From Sphingobacterium bambusae (GTDB taxonomy: Bacteria > Bacteroidota > Bacteroidia > Sphingobacteriales > Sphingobacteriaceae): 64,000 nucleotides of DNA. Positions 9,901-18,673 of the stretch are shown piece after piece. The position numbers and the translations under genes are program-made. The number at the start of each line of letters is the position of its first letter. The stretch's first letter is position 1. The stretch covers positions 3,596,001 through 3,660,000 of the forward strand of contig NZ_CP138332.1 of NCBI RefSeq assembly GCF_033955345.1. The letters run 5' to 3'. The notes under the pieces are model-generated. The model was not told the DNA's origin, searched no databases, and was given only the letters and a program-made list of their open reading frames with translations.

Positions 9901-10371
9901 ATGCGGGTGTTTCATTTTGATGGTGCAGCGGAAGAAGATGTTCATTTGGATGAACTATATATGCAGGAAGCACTAAGGTTAGCAGAGACAGCTTTTAAGG
10001 AAGATGAGGTGCCAATCGGTGCTATTATTGTCAGTCAAGGAAAGATCATCGGCAAAGGGTATAATCTTACAGAACGATTGCATGACGTCACCGCACATGC
10101 AGAGATGCAAGCTTTTACGGCTGCATCAAATTTTATGGGGGGAAAGTATCTGAAGGATTGCACCCTTTATGTGACGGTGGAACCTTGCGTGATGTGCGCG
10201 GGAGCCTCCTATTGGACGCAAATTTCTCGTATTGTCTATGGCGCTAAAGATGAGAAAAGAGGTGCTTCTAAACATGGACACCTTTACCATCCCAAGACGG
10301 AGATCGTCTCTGGCGTATTGGAAGAAAAGTGCGCTGATCTTATTCGATCATTTTTTCGTAATAAAAGGTAG
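9901..10371 (+). CDS. tadA: tRNA-specific adenosine deaminase
   Basis: TadA deaminates the wobble adenosine of tRNA-Arg(ACG) to inosine. The 156-residue sequence has the zinc-dependent cytidine/deoxycytidylate deaminase signature: HAEMQAF (His ligand and catalytic Glu) and PCVMCAGA (two Cys ligands). The first 20 residues are poorly conserved, and an internal ATG at 9961 (MQEALRLAE) would give a more usual family length, so the start is uncertain. A tRNA modification role fits its neighbour csaA. Confidence 0.92.
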   Translation: MRVFHFDGAAEEDVHLDELYMQEALRLAETAFKEDEVPIGAIIVSQGKIIGKGYNLTERLHDVTAHAEMQAFTAASNFMGGKYLKDCTLYVTVEPCVMCAGASYWTQISRIVYGAKDEKRGASKHGHLYHPKTEIVSGVLEEKCADLIRSFFRNKR

Positions 10372-10408
10372 CTAAGCGCATAAATTCACACTTTCTTAAA
10401 ACGGAACC

Positions 10409-10435
10409 TAGCACGAATTTGTTATATTCGTGCTA
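10409..10435. promoter_or_regulatory. Inverted repeat upstream of sodA
   Basis: A perfect 10-bp inverted repeat (TAGCACGAAT at 10409-10418, ATTCGTGCTA at 10426-10435) with a 7-nt spacer lies 32 bp before sodA. It has no T-run, so it may be an operator or mRNA hairpin rather than a terminator of tadA. Confidence 0.5.
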
Positions 10436-10467
10436 TTAATTGTATAATAATTAAAAACAGAAATATT

Positions 10468-11076
10468 ATGGCATTTGAATTAGAAGCATTACCATACGCA
10501 ACTGACGCGTTGGAACCACACATCGATAAAGACACCATGGAAATTCACCATGACCGTCACCACCAAGCTTATGTAGACAACTTGAACAAAGCTATCGCTG
10601 GTACTGATGCTGAAAGTTTATCATTGGAAGATATCAATAAAAACATTTCTAAATACCCTGCAGCTGTTCGCAATAACGGTGGCGGACATTTCAACCACAA
10701 GTTGTTTTGGTCTATCTTAGGTCCTAACGCTGGTGGCGAGCCTACAGGCGAATTGGCAGATGCTATCAATTCCACTTTCGGCTCTTTTGCGGAGTTGAAA
10801 ACGCAATTGCAAAATGCGGGAGCAACTCGTTTTGGTTCTGGATGGGCTTGGTTAGTGGTGAAAGCGGATGGTCAGTTAGCCGTTAGCTCTACGCCAAACC
10901 AAGACAACCCGTTGATGGATGTTGCAGAAGTACAAGGTACACCGATCTTGGGTATTGACGTATGGGAGCATGCTTACTACTTAAAGTATCAGAACAAGCG
11001 CCCGGCCTACCTTGATGCCGTTTTTAACGTAATTAATTGGGACGCCGTTGCACAACGTTTCCAAGAGGCAAAATAA
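10468..11076 (+). CDS. sodA: Superoxide dismutase, Mn/Fe family
   Basis: The enzyme converts superoxide to hydrogen peroxide and oxygen. The 202-residue sequence has the family metal ligands: His in [13 protein letters not shown] near residue 27, His in [12 protein letters not shown] near residue 75, and Asp/His in the signature [12 protein letters not shown] near residue 165. The segment GSGWAWLV is also typical. I did not decide between Mn and Fe. The gene appears monocistronic, with an inverted repeat upstream and a long hairpin downstream. Confidence 0.96.
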   Translation: MAFELEALPYATDALEPHIDKDTMEIHHDRHHQAYVDNLNKAIAGTDAESLSLEDINKNISKYPAAVRNNGGGHFNHKLFWSILGPNAGGEPTGELADAINSTFGSFAELKTQLQNAGATRFGSGWAWLVVKADGQLAVSSTPNQDNPLMDVAEVQGTPILGIDVWEHAYYLKYQNKRPAYLDAVFNVINWDAVAQRFQEAK

Positions 11077-11114
11077 ATAGAATAGAAGGTCAAAGGATGA
11101 TCTTCTGTTAATTT

Positions 11115-11196
11115 CGCGTCATTACTTAGCATCAGTCTACGCAGCGTTTAAACTAAAAATAGCTGTGTAGGTCTACCGTTAGGTGATGACGCGTTT
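11115..11196 (+). terminator. Long imperfect hairpin with U-tail after sodA
   Basis: The arms 11115-11145 and 11161-11193 pair over roughly 26 bp including several G-U pairs, with one internal loop and one bulge, and are followed by TTTTTT. The first 15 pairs are continuous. This is longer than a usual terminator and may be a 3'-UTR small RNA as well as the sodA terminator. Confidence 0.65.
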
Positions 11197-11217
11197 TTTA
11201 TATATAAACTTTTGAAG

Positions 11218-11898
11218 ATGAAAAGTAAACTACGTAAGTTTTTGACGATCATGTTGGGCTTGGCTGTATTGTCTGCCTGTGCCCAATCTAAAGCAAAGCG
11301 AAATGAAACGGCTGATGTTGCAGACGGCATTACCCGTTTGCCGAAGGGCAATACGTCGGCTATCGATACCGCTATTTTTGGAGCAGGCTGTTTTTGGTGT
11401 GTAGAAGCGCAATTCGCAACCCTGAACGGTGTTACTTCTGTCCTGTCTGGATATTCGGGAGGGAAGAAGGCAAACCCTACCTATAGTCAGGTCTCTTCTG
11501 GGCGGAGTGGACATGCGGAAGTTATTGAGGTGCTGTTTGATACGACCGCGATCTCTTATGACGAGCTCTTGGAAGCGTTTTTTCTATCGCACGATCCGAC
11601 ACAGTTGGATAGACAGGGCAATGACGTAGGCCCGCAATATCGATCTGTAATTTTTGCGCGCACGCAAGATCAGTATAACAAGAGTATGTACTACATCGAC
11701 AAGCTCAATCAAGCAGCAGTCTATAAAAGCCCGATCGTCACGGCTGTCGAGCCCTTTGTTGCTTTTTATAAAGCGGAAGACTATCATCAGGAGTATTATG
11801 CCAAGAATGGGGGCGAGGCCTATTGTGTTTATGTAATTAAGCCTAAGATGGAAAAGTTTCGTAAAGTGTTTAAAGATAGGCTGAAGCCCGGGAAATAA
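11218..11898 (+). CDS. msrA: Peptide-methionine (S)-S-oxide reductase, lipoprotein
   Basis: MsrA reduces the S-epimer of methionine sulfoxide in proteins. The catalytic motif GCFWC is present, followed by the usual SGYSGG, HAEVIEV and YHQEYYAKN segments. The ATG at 11218 gives 226 residues, and a TTG two codons earlier is less likely. The N-terminus MKSKLRKFLTIMLGLAVLSACAQ is a lipoprotein signal with lipobox LSAC, so the enzyme is probably membrane-anchored in the periplasm, where it would repair oxidised envelope proteins. Its position next to sodA is consistent with oxidative-stress defence, but the hairpin between them suggests separate transcripts. Confidence 0.95.
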   Translation: MKSKLRKFLTIMLGLAVLSACAQSKAKRNETADVADGITRLPKGNTSAIDTAIFGAGCFWCVEAQFATLNGVTSVLSGYSGGKKANPTYSQVSSGRSGHAEVIEVLFDTTAISYDELLEAFFLSHDPTQLDRQGNDVGPQYRSVIFARTQDQYNKSMYYIDKLNQAAVYKSPIVTAVEPFVAFYKAEDYHQEYYAKNGGEAYCVYVIKPKMEKFRKVFKDRLKPGK

Positions 11899-11900
11899 TA

Positions 11901-11935
11901 AAAAAGGGCTGCCGAAAAATATCGGCAACCCTTTT
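11901..11935. terminator. Bidirectional terminator between msrA and recA
   Basis: An inverted repeat of about 14 bp with one G-U pair (11901-11914 and 11922-11935) has A-run and T-run flanks and lies between the two convergent stops. Confidence 0.8.
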
Positions 11936-11957
11936 ACAGCATATGTAAACCTTAATA

Positions 11958-12980
11958 TTAGTCTTCTAGTGCAGCATGCTGATCTAGGTCAACACCGCTT
12001 ACCTCTGCACGTATTTTTGCCTCTAGCTCATCGCTTAAATCAGGGTTGTCTAACAGTAATGATTTAACCGCGTCACGACCTTGCCCTAGCTTGGTGTCAC
12101 CGTAGCTAAACCATGAGCCAGATTTTTTAACAATGCCGTATTCTACACCTAAGTCGATGATCTCACCCACTTTAGAGATGCCTTCCCCAAACATGATGTC
12201 AAATTCAGCAATACGGAAAGGTGGCGCTACTTTGTTTTTTACAATCTTAACCTTCACGCGGTTACCTGATACTTCATCCGAATCTTTGATCTGCGATGTA
12301 CGGCGTATATCTAAACGTACAGAAGCGTAGAATTTAAGCGCGTTACCACCAGTTGTAGTTTCAGGATTGCCAAACATAACGCCAATTTTCTCGCGCAATT
12401 GGTTGATGAAGATACAGCAACAGTTTGTTTTGGAGATGGTTCCCGTCAACTTACGTAGTGCTTGAGACATCAAGCGGGCCTGTAATCCCATTTTTGACTC
12501 GCCCATTTCGCCTTCAATCTCTCCCTTAGGAACCAAGGCCGCAACAGAGTCGATAACGATCACATCGATGGCGCCCGAACGGATTAGATTGTCCGCAATC
12601 TCCAGCGCCTGCTCTCCATTATCCGGTTGTGAGATCAATAGATTCTCTACGTCAACACCTAATTTTTGGGCATAGTACTTATCGAAAGCATGTTCCGCAT
12701 CGATCACGGCTGCAATGCCTCCTTTTTTCTGTGCTTCAGCAACGATGTGCGTTGCCAATGTAGTCTTACCCGATGATTCAGGACCATAGATTTCGATGAT
12801 ACGACCTTTCGGAACGCCGCCGATGCCCAAGGCGATATCTAGTCCTAAAGAGCCTGTGGAGATAGCTTCGATTGGCTCTACCGCCGAATCACCTAGCTTC
12901 ATAATGGTACCCTTACCATATGATTTTTCCAATTTATCTAAAGTAAGCTGTAGAGCTTTTAATTTATCTGCGTTACTCAT
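11958..12980 (-). CDS. recA: Recombinase RecA
   Basis: RecA forms filaments on single-stranded DNA, drives homologous pairing and strand exchange, and triggers LexA self-cleavage where LexA exists. The 340-residue protein shows Walker A GPESSGKT at residues 66-73, Walker [13 protein letters not shown] near residue 140 and the L2-region signature [18 protein letters not shown]. The C-terminus is short and acidic. Length and sequence are standard for Bacteroidota. I see no LexA-type palindrome upstream, only a standard promoter. Confidence 0.98.
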   Translation of the reverse strand: MSNADKLKALQLTLDKLEKSYGKGTIMKLGDSAVEPIEAISTGSLGLDIALGIGGVPKGRIIEIYGPESSGKTTLATHIVAEAQKKGGIAAVIDAEHAFDKYYAQKLGVDVENLLISQPDNGEQALEIADNLIRSGAIDVIVIDSVAALVPKGEIEGEMGESKMGLQARLMSQALRKLTGTISKTNCCCIFINQLREKIGVMFGNPETTTGGNALKFYASVRLDIRRTSQIKDSDEVSGNRVKVKIVKNKVAPPFRIAEFDIMFGEGISKVGEIIDLGVEYGIVKKSGSWFSYGDTKLGQGRDAVKSLLLDNPDLSDELEAKIRAEVSGVDLDQHAALED

Positions 12981-12999
12981 ATTTTTAGTATTTACACCT

Positions 13000-13028
13000 C
13001 AAAAGTACAATAAAAATTTCAAATCAAA
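13000..13028 (-). promoter_or_regulatory. Candidate recA promoter
   Basis: On the minus strand TACTTTTG (13000-13007) matches TANNTTTG. A -33 TTTG (13025-13028) lies 17 nt upstream, at the short end of usual spacing. The element is 20 bp before the recA start. Confidence 0.5.
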
Positions 13029-13064
13029 AATTTATTTTACTAATAATGTTAGTTTTATTTTTTT

Positions 13065-13718
13065 CTATCCTGCTTTTTGTTGATAGGTCTTCTCAAAATA
13101 TTTGCAAAAATAGGTGATCGGGCATATCTCGCATTTTGGCTTTCGTGCCAAGCAAATGTATCGGCCATGCAAGATGAGCCAATGATGGGCAATAGCGATG
13201 GTTTCTTTCGGTAGAAATTTGACCAGTTGCTTTTCCACGGCAAGGGGAGTTGTGGCTCGGCTTGTTAAACCCAGTCTATTGCTGACCCGGAAAACATGGG
13301 TGTCCACAGCCATGGCGGGCTTGTTAAACACCACCGAAGAGATTACGTTGGCCGTTTTTCGCCCCACGCCGGGCAGCTTCACCAAGTCCTCGACTTTCTC
13401 GGGAACCTCTCCCTGAAATTCCGCAATCAGTTTTTGGGCCATACCCAACAAGTGCTTCGCTTTGTTGTTGGGATAACTCACCGATCTAATGTAGGAAAAT
13501 ATCTCTTCGACGCTACTCGCCGCTAAGGCATCCACTTCGGGAAAACGATCAAAAAGGGCAGGTGTTATTTGGTTGATGCGCTTGTCCGTGCATTGCGCAG
13601 AAAGAATAACGGCCACCAGTAGTTCGTAGGGATTGCTATAGTTTAACTCGGTTTGTGCCTCGGGGTTGTGCGTGGAAAAATATTCGACAAACTCCCGGTA
13701 TCGCTCTTTCTTTAACAT
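13065..13718 (-). CDS. nth: Endonuclease III, DNA glycosylase/AP lyase
   Basis: Nth removes oxidised pyrimidines and cleaves the abasic site in base excision repair. The 217-residue protein has the helix-hairpin-helix motif LPGVGRKTAN with the catalytic Lys, then the catalytic Asp in AVDTHVFRVSNR. The C-terminal Cys pattern C-x6-C-x2-C-x5-C (CLARKPKCEICPITYFC) binds a 4Fe-4S cluster. The ATG at 13718 is preferred to a TTG two codons upstream. It lies 84 bp from recA on the same strand, and recA has its own promoter in that gap. Confidence 0.96.
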   Translation of the reverse strand: MLKKERYREFVEYFSTHNPEAQTELNYSNPYELLVAVILSAQCTDKRINQITPALFDRFPEVDALAASSVEEIFSYIRSVSYPNNKAKHLLGMAQKLIAEFQGEVPEKVEDLVKLPGVGRKTANVISSVVFNKPAMAVDTHVFRVSNRLGLTSRATTPLAVEKQLVKFLPKETIAIAHHWLILHGRYICLARKPKCEICPITYFCKYFEKTYQQKAG

Positions 13719-13742
13719 GAACAAAGATATTCAAAACTCTCC

Positions 13743-13779
13743 AAAAAAAACAAAGTCTCTAATGTTGTTAGAGACTTTG
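13743..13779 (-). terminator. Terminator of the 61-residue gene
   Basis: A perfect 12-bp inverted repeat (13751-13762 and 13768-13779) is followed on the minus strand by eight U residues. It ends 6 bp from the stop of the small gene. Confidence 0.85.
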
Positions 13780-13784
13780 CCATG

Positions 13785-13970
13785 TTACTTTTTTAAGCTT
13801 TTCGAGTAATTTAAAATTTGCTCGATCGTTCGTGCGCTAGGTGATTTCTCCAGTTTTGTAAGACTGGATCTTAAATTTTCTTCAAAGATTTCATCGACCT
13901 TTTCCACCATAGCCACCTTCGCTTCGCTTAATTTAGTATCATGCTCATCTTGTGTAAAGTATTCTACCAT
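13785..13970 (-). CDS. Small hypothetical helical protein
   Basis: This 61-residue, charged, probably all-helical protein has no family I recognise. It begins MVEYFTQDEHDTKL and ends NYSKSLKK, with no signal peptide, Cys pair or metal motif. A near-perfect intrinsic terminator begins a few bases after its stop and an inverted repeat precedes its start, which supports a real, separately transcribed gene between nth and the subtilase. Confidence 0.65.
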   Translation of the reverse strand: MVEYFTQDEHDTKLSEAKVAMVEKVDEIFEENLRSSLTKLEKSPSARTIEQILNYSKSLKK

Positions 13971-13972
13971 AA

Positions 13973-14005
13973 GCGTTTTATTTTAATTAAGTACTTATAA
14001 AACGC
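13973..14005. repeat. Inverted repeat before the 61-residue gene
   Basis: GCGTTTTAT (13973-13981) and ATAAAACGC (13997-14005) form a perfect 9-bp inverted repeat with a 15-nt spacer, directly upstream of the start codon. It could be an operator or a 5'-UTR hairpin. Confidence 0.45.
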
Positions 14006-14043
14006 AAGATAGAAATATATATTATATTCGATTTAACATTTTT

Positions 14044-15666
14044 TTACTTTTTTCTCTGAAGGTATTTATCAGCCTCTTCAATGGCTTTTTTTGCGTTTAC
14101 AATTCCTCCAGACACGCTGATTTCCGCCAAGTATACCTTTTTCGATGATCCATCCACTTCTACTTTGACCTTTTCATCTACTTTGGTCACGGATTTTATG
14201 ATAATATCCTTCACCTCCTTGGCGGATAGCTCGGGGTAGTAGGAGCGTAATAGAGCGGCTAGTCCAGCAACAACTGGTGCAGCCATACTCGTGCCATCCT
14301 GTTCCTTATAGGTAGACTCGGGCATCGTCGAGTTGATCTTGACGCCCGGTGCGAATACATCCACCGATTTGTAGCCGTAATTAGAGAAACTGGCTAATAG
14401 GTCGTCATCAAGACCAGATGATGTGGCGCCAACCGTAATCCAATTGCTTGCTTCTCCCAAGATAGCGCCCAAACTATCGGTATAGTATTTCATCGGGTAG
14501 TTCTTCACGATGTCATTGTCTTTCGAGTCATTTCCGGCAGCGTGTACCAACAATACATCATGCTCTTCCGCATATTTCACAGCATCGTCTACGGTCTTTT
14601 TATTGTAGGCATATCCTTTTCCAAAGCTCATATTAATCACCTTCGCACCATTTGCCACGGCATAGCGAATCCCGTTAGCTACATCCTTGTCACGCTCGTC
14701 ACCGTCAGGAACCAAGCGAACGCCCATAATCTGTACATTGTCGGCTACGCCGTTGATACCGACACCATTGTCACGTTTTGCGCCGATGATACCTGCAACG
14801 TGTGTTCCGTGGTCGGCGTCCGGTCCTTTGATATCGGCATTGCCATAGTTTCGTTCGCTAGCGTCGTCGTAATTGTCGCCCACGATGCTCCGCGAATCAT
14901 AAGCCTTGTTTAGGTGATATTCGGTCTGTGCACTGAAATACTTGACACCCTCTTCCAGATCTTTGTAGAATTTGTCAAAGCTGGTGTTGGCCAGTTCACG
15001 CTTGGCCATGCGCAGTGCCATCTTTTGCCGATCGGAGGTGGCGTTATACTGATCAAAATCTGCTTTGGTCACATCTTTCACATCTTTGCCCATTTTTTTG
15101 ATCATCGCATCGACTTCTTCTTTCAAACGGCCGTAGTTGACGTTTCCAAAATTGGCTTGATCCAATTTACTGGTATAGTCTCCCACCATCTTCTGATAGG
15201 CTACAAATTCACGACGCTCTGCTTCGCCGAGCACTGTCGATGGTAATACGGAAATGTATTTTGGTTCGTAGATGCGGATTAGTCGTGTTACTTCTAAGTT
15301 GTCGTAATGTACGTTCTCACCATTGGCGTTACCAATGAAATTCCATCCGTGGACATCGTCGATATAGCCGTTGCCATCGTCATCCTTGCCGTTGCCCGCA
15401 GTCTCCTTGGGATTGGTCCACATCACCTCTTTCAGGTCTTCATGCTTGTAATCAACGCCTCCGTCCAAAACACCGACAACAACCGGCGTAGATTTACGGC
15501 CTTTCAGTAACTCATACGCTTTCTCCGTGCTGATGCCACGCACGCCATCTGCTTGGTAATCCAAATTGTACCAGTTGGGCGGATTTGTATTTTTTGATTG
15601 TGCATTGCCCAAAATAGGGAGTAGGCTCATACCTAGGAAGGCACAAATTTTCATTGTTTCAATCAT
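14044..15666 (-). CDS. Secreted subtilisin-like serine protease (S8)
   Basis: The 540-residue protein is a subtilase with Asp in VVVGVLDGGVDYKHED, His in DADHGTHVAGIIGA, the oxyanion Asn in VHAAGNDSKDND and Ser in GTSMAAPVVAGLAALL. Between the Asp and His blocks is a helical, Lys/Glu-rich insert of roughly 130-150 residues that is absent from ordinary subtilisins and looks like a coiled hairpin. The chosen ATG at 15666 (MIETMKICAFLGMSLLPILGNAQ) gives a good signal peptide. A frame from 15738 and an ATG at 15654 are alternatives. There is no C-terminal sorting domain of the type IX kind, so a periplasmic or simply exported location is inferred. Confidence 0.92.
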   Translation of the reverse strand: MIETMKICAFLGMSLLPILGNAQSKNTNPPNWYNLDYQADGVRGISTEKAYELLKGRKSTPVVVGVLDGGVDYKHEDLKEVMWTNPKETAGNGKDDDGNGYIDDVHGWNFIGNANGENVHYDNLEVTRLIRIYEPKYISVLPSTVLGEAERREFVAYQKMVGDYTSKLDQANFGNVNYGRLKEEVDAMIKKMGKDVKDVTKADFDQYNATSDRQKMALRMAKRELANTSFDKFYKDLEEGVKYFSAQTEYHLNKAYDSRSIVGDNYDDASERNYGNADIKGPDADHGTHVAGIIGAKRDNGVGINGVADNVQIMGVRLVPDGDERDKDVANGIRYAVANGAKVINMSFGKGYAYNKKTVDDAVKYAEEHDVLLVHAAGNDSKDNDIVKNYPMKYYTDSLGAILGEASNWITVGATSSGLDDDLLASFSNYGYKSVDVFAPGVKINSTMPESTYKEQDGTSMAAPVVAGLAALLRSYYPELSAKEVKDIIIKSVTKVDEKVKVEVDGSSKKVYLAEISVSGGIVNAKKAIEEADKYLQRKK

Positions 15667-15777
15667 TTGTTTTTGTTTCGTCAATAACAAATATAATGCA
15701 AGTACCGTGCAGATGTTGTTAAAAAAAGATAAATCCATATTCTTTTTACATTAACTTTAAAGGTAAAATCGATTGTT

Positions 15778-17928
15778 ATGTATAAAAAGTGGAACTATAT
15801 GATTATTATTGGCGCTATGGCAATAGCATGTTCCGATAAGAAAATAGCGCATTTGGCGAGTTGGCCTGATGCTTCTGCGCCTGTCGCAGAAAAGAAAAAC
15901 CATGAACGCGTAATACATGGGGATACCGTGCAGGATGATTATTACTGGATGAACGATTATTTTAAGAAAGGTCCGGACTCGAGCAAGGTTCTAGCATATT
16001 TAACCGCAGAAAACGAGTATACTGCCACTATGATGAAGGATACGGAGGGACTTCAAGAACGCTTGTTTCAAGAGATGAAGGGCCGCGTAAAGGAGAAAGA
16101 TGAATCCGTTCCTTATTTGAAAAACGGTTACTACTATTATACGCGTACCGATGAAGGTAAGCAGTACTATAAGTTTTGTCGCAAGAAAGGTAGCTTAGAT
16201 GGTAAAGAGGAAGTTTTGTTGGATATTGATGCCTTAGCCGAAGGACACCCATACTATGCCGCCACTGGTTTTTCTGTAAGCCCAGATAACAAACTGCTTG
16301 CCTTTGGGGTGGATACGGTATCGCGCAGAGAATACACGATATATGTCAAAAATCTGGAGACTGGCGCCCTGCTAGCCGATAGAATCGACCGCACGGAGGG
16401 AGAAGCTACTTGGGCGAACGATAGCAAAACATTGTTTTATACCTCGAAAAATGCGGTCACTTTACTTAGTGAAAAGATTAAGCGCCATTTGTTGGGCACA
16501 TCCAGCAAGGTAGATCCTGTTGTGTATGACGAACAGGATAATACCAATTATATCGGTGTCGAAAAGTCCAAAAACGGACGCTACATTATGATCTATTCAG
16601 GAGGGACGCTTTCTTCCGAGGTGTTCATACTGAACGCTGATACCCCGGATGCAGCCTTTACATCTTTTCAGCCTCGCCGGAAAGACGTCTTGTATTCCGT
16701 TACGCCACTGGCCGATCGTTTTTTGGTATTGACAAATGATGGAGCCAAGAATTTTAAAGTGGTGGAATGTCCATTGGACAAAACGACCAAAGAGAACTGG
16801 AAAGATGTTATCCCACATCGGGCAGATGTTTTGGTGGCTGGATTGGATGAATTCAAGGACTTTGTTGTAGTGTCCGAACGCAAAAACGGACTCACACAGA
16901 TGGCCGTACGATCGTTGAAAGACAATAAGCAGCATTACTTAGATTTCGGTGAGGCTGCATATACGGTCTACCCCAGCATAAATGAAGAATATGACAGTCA
17001 AGTGCTGCGCTATGGCTACACGTCCTTGGTTACCCCCTCCTCAACCTTCGACTACAATATGCAGACCAAAGAGAAGACGCTCAAGAAACAGCAGGAGGTT
17101 CTTGGTGGATATCATGCAGAAGACTATGTTACCGAGCGTCTGTTTGCCACGACGGCCGGCGGAACAAAAATTCCCGTATCATTGGTCTACAAAAAAGGCT
17201 TTGAAAAAAATGGAAAGGCTCCTTTGCTACTCTACGCCTATGGTTCCTACGGAATGTCGATGGATCCAACCTTCAGTTCTGCTCGGTTGAGCTTGTTGGA
17301 TAGAGGTTTTGTCTATGCGATAGCACATATTCGCGGTGGCGAGGAAATGGGAAGGCAGTGGTATGAGGATGGTAAAATGATGCACAAGAAAAATACCTTT
17401 ACCGATTTTGTGGATTGTGCGCAGTTCTTGATACAAGAAAATTTTACAAGTTCGTCGCATCTATATGCTCAAGGTGGAAGTGCAGGGGGCTTGCTTATGG
17501 GAGCGATAATCAACCTCTCGCCATCATTATGGAATGGCGTCATCGCCCAGGTTCCTTTTGTTGATGTCGTCAATACGATGTTGGATGAAACCATTCCGTT
17601 GACAACAAACGAATATGACGAATGGGGAAATCCGAATGAAAAGCAGGCATACGACTATATGAAATCCTATTCTCCCTACGAGAATATTGAGGCTAAGGAG
17701 TACCCGAACCTGTTGGTGACGACGGGTCTGCACGATAGTCAGGTGCAGTATTTTGAACCCGCAAAATGGGTGGCAAAACTTCGGGCTACCAAAAAGGGTA
17801 ACCATGTGATCTTATTGAAAACGGATATGGATTATGGACACGGTGGCGCTTCGGGACGTTTTGATTATCTAAAAGATGTTGCGCTCAACTACGCCTTTCT
17901 ATTCAAATTGGAAGGGATTTCCGATTAG
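15778..17928 (+). CDS. Prolyl oligopeptidase family (S9) lipoprotein, oligopeptidase B-like
   Basis: The 716-residue enzyme cleaves short peptides. The N-terminal part resembles the beta-propeller of oligopeptidase B (HGDTVQDDYYWMNDY and ARPVSPDNKLLAFGVD-like blades). The C-terminal hydrolase has Ser568 in GGSAGGLLMG, Asp653 in GLHDSQVQYFEP and His688 in DYGHGG. The N-terminus contains a probable lipobox (AIACS), so it is probably tethered in the envelope. Oligopeptidase B proper prefers Lys/Arg bonds, and that preference is not proven here. It is divergent from the subtilase. Confidence 0.92.
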   Translation: MYKKWNYMIIIGAMAIACSDKKIAHLASWPDASAPVAEKKNHERVIHGDTVQDDYYWMNDYFKKGPDSSKVLAYLTAENEYTATMMKDTEGLQERLFQEMKGRVKEKDESVPYLKNGYYYYTRTDEGKQYYKFCRKKGSLDGKEEVLLDIDALAEGHPYYAATGFSVSPDNKLLAFGVDTVSRREYTIYVKNLETGALLADRIDRTEGEATWANDSKTLFYTSKNAVTLLSEKIKRHLLGTSSKVDPVVYDEQDNTNYIGVEKSKNGRYIMIYSGGTLSSEVFILNADTPDAAFTSFQPRRKDVLYSVTPLADRFLVLTNDGAKNFKVVECPLDKTTKENWKDVIPHRADVLVAGLDEFKDFVVVSERKNGLTQMAVRSLKDNKQHYLDFGEAAYTVYPSINEEYDSQVLRYGYTSLVTPSSTFDYNMQTKEKTLKKQQEVLGGYHAEDYVTERLFATTAGGTKIPVSLVYKKGFEKNGKAPLLLYAYGSYGMSMDPTFSSARLSLLDRGFVYAIAHIRGGEEMGRQWYEDGKMMHKKNTFTDFVDCAQFLIQENFTSSSHLYAQGGSAGGLLMGAIINLSPSLWNGVIAQVPFVDVVNTMLDETIPLTTNEYDEWGNPNEKQAYDYMKSYSPYENIEAKEYPNLLVTTGLHDSQVQYFEPAKWVAKLRATKKGNHVILLKTDMDYGHGGASGRFDYLKDVALNYAFLFKLEGISD

Positions 17929-17934
17929 GTAAAA

Positions 17935-17988
17935 AAAGCCATGTGGCCTTTGTTTCATAGTATGTCATAAACAAAGGCCACATGGTTT
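17935..17988. terminator. Bidirectional terminator
   Basis: A nearly perfect inverted repeat of about 19 bp (about 17935-17955 and 17969-17988) with A and T runs outside lies between the S9 peptidase and the convergent 83-residue membrane protein gene. Confidence 0.8.
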
Positions 17989-17996
17989 TAGCCTCT

Positions 17997-18248
17997 TTAT
18001 TTGTTCTTTTGGAGCGAATCCAGTCTGTTCTCTTCTTCTATCTCTCGCGCATCGATTTGGTGTTGTTGGTAGTTTTGCATAGCCACCTTACTAGCCTTTT
18101 GCGAGACGATAATCCCGATGATGGCAATAACGGTCACGACCGATAATCCCCAAACGTACTTTTTCTTGTCCTGTTTGACCAACCAATACATAACGAAGAT
18201 GTAAGGGACAGCAAAGAAAATATAAAAGATAATACTTGGACCAACCAT
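17997..18248 (-). CDS. Small membrane protein of unknown function
   Basis: The 83-residue protein has two hydrophobic helices (about residues 4-24 and 33-48) and a charged, helical C-terminal tail. I do not recognise a family. It ends at a shared terminator, which supports it as a real gene. Confidence 0.6.
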   Translation of the reverse strand: MVGPSIIFYIFFAVPYIFVMYWLVKQDKKKYVWGLSVVTVIAIIGIIVSQKASKVAMQNYQQHQIDAREIEEENRLDSLQKNK

Positions 18249-18339
18249 GTTTTTGTGCTTAAAATGTGACGCAAAATTACATAAATTGATAGACTTATAA
18301 AACTACGCCGCATTCCTGACAACAAGTTGACATCTTTTG

Positions 18340-18395
18340 AACCTTTCAGCCGATAAAGCGTCTTATTATTATATTGGCGATAGGAGTGAAAGGTT
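18340..18395. repeat. Widely spaced 9-bp inverted repeat
   Basis: AACCTTTCA (18340-18348) and TGAAAGGTT (18387-18395) are perfectly complementary and 38 bp apart, in the gap between the small membrane protein and the arginine operon promoter. Role unknown. Confidence 0.4.
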
Positions 18396-18427
18396 AATGT
18401 TTTTTTAATAAAAAAACTACATGCTGA

Positions 18428-18461
18428 TTGCATAAAAGAAAAAAATATTTTTTTACTTTTG
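18428..18461 (+). promoter_or_regulatory. Promoter of the arginine operon
   Basis: TACTTTTG (18454-18461) is an exact Bacteroidota -7 element, with a partial -33 TTG at 18428-18430. The predicted start of transcription, near 18467, leaves a leader of about 270 nt before the first large gene. Confidence 0.6.
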
Positions 18462-18489
18462 CGCAGTCTAGAGATTGAAAGACAGATAA

Positions 18490-18624
18490 ATGAAATACGT
18501 AAACGCATATATGGATTGTCCGGTGCAGCTTCACAAGAAGCGTGTCATGGAATTTCTATATGGTAAGCACGCATTCAACTGTCCGGTTTTAAGGCTACGA
18601 CGACCTATTCTGCCTCGAGCTTGA
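18490..18624 (+). CDS. Arg-rich leader ORF of the arginine operon
   Basis: A 44-residue frame starts at ATG 18490 and ends at TGA 18622-18624. Its last ten sense codons include four Arg codons (AGG, CGA, CGA, CGA; the peptide ends LRLRRPILPRA). The location upstream of argG suggests a leader peptide for arginine attenuation. In the +1 frame from 18593 the sequence also reads as a plausible peptide, GYDDLFCLELDPEAGDFHYD and six more residues, to a TGA at 18668-18670. The alternative is a frameshifted 59-residue gene. No homologue is known to me. Confidence 0.4.
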   Translation: MKYVNAYMDCPVQLHKKRVMEFLYGKHAFNCPVLRLRRPILPRA

Positions 18625-18673
18625 TCCCGAGGCAGGCGACTTCCACTATGACAATCACCCAGCGTGGTGATTT
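18610..18673 (+). promoter_or_regulatory. Two leader hairpins before the arginine genes
   Basis: Hairpin 1 pairs TGCCTCG with CGAGGCA (about 18611-18634) and has the frame-0 leader stop in its loop. Hairpin 2 pairs AATCACC with GGTGATT (about 18653-18672) and contains the stop of the +1 frame in its right arm. A short T-rich tract follows. The arrangement resembles an attenuator, but the U-tract is weak. Confidence 0.4.

Noticed and set aside
18134..18508. 124-codon minus-strand frame upstream of the arginine operon
   Set aside because: It overlaps the 83-residue membrane protein gene in another frame and runs across the arginine operon promoter.
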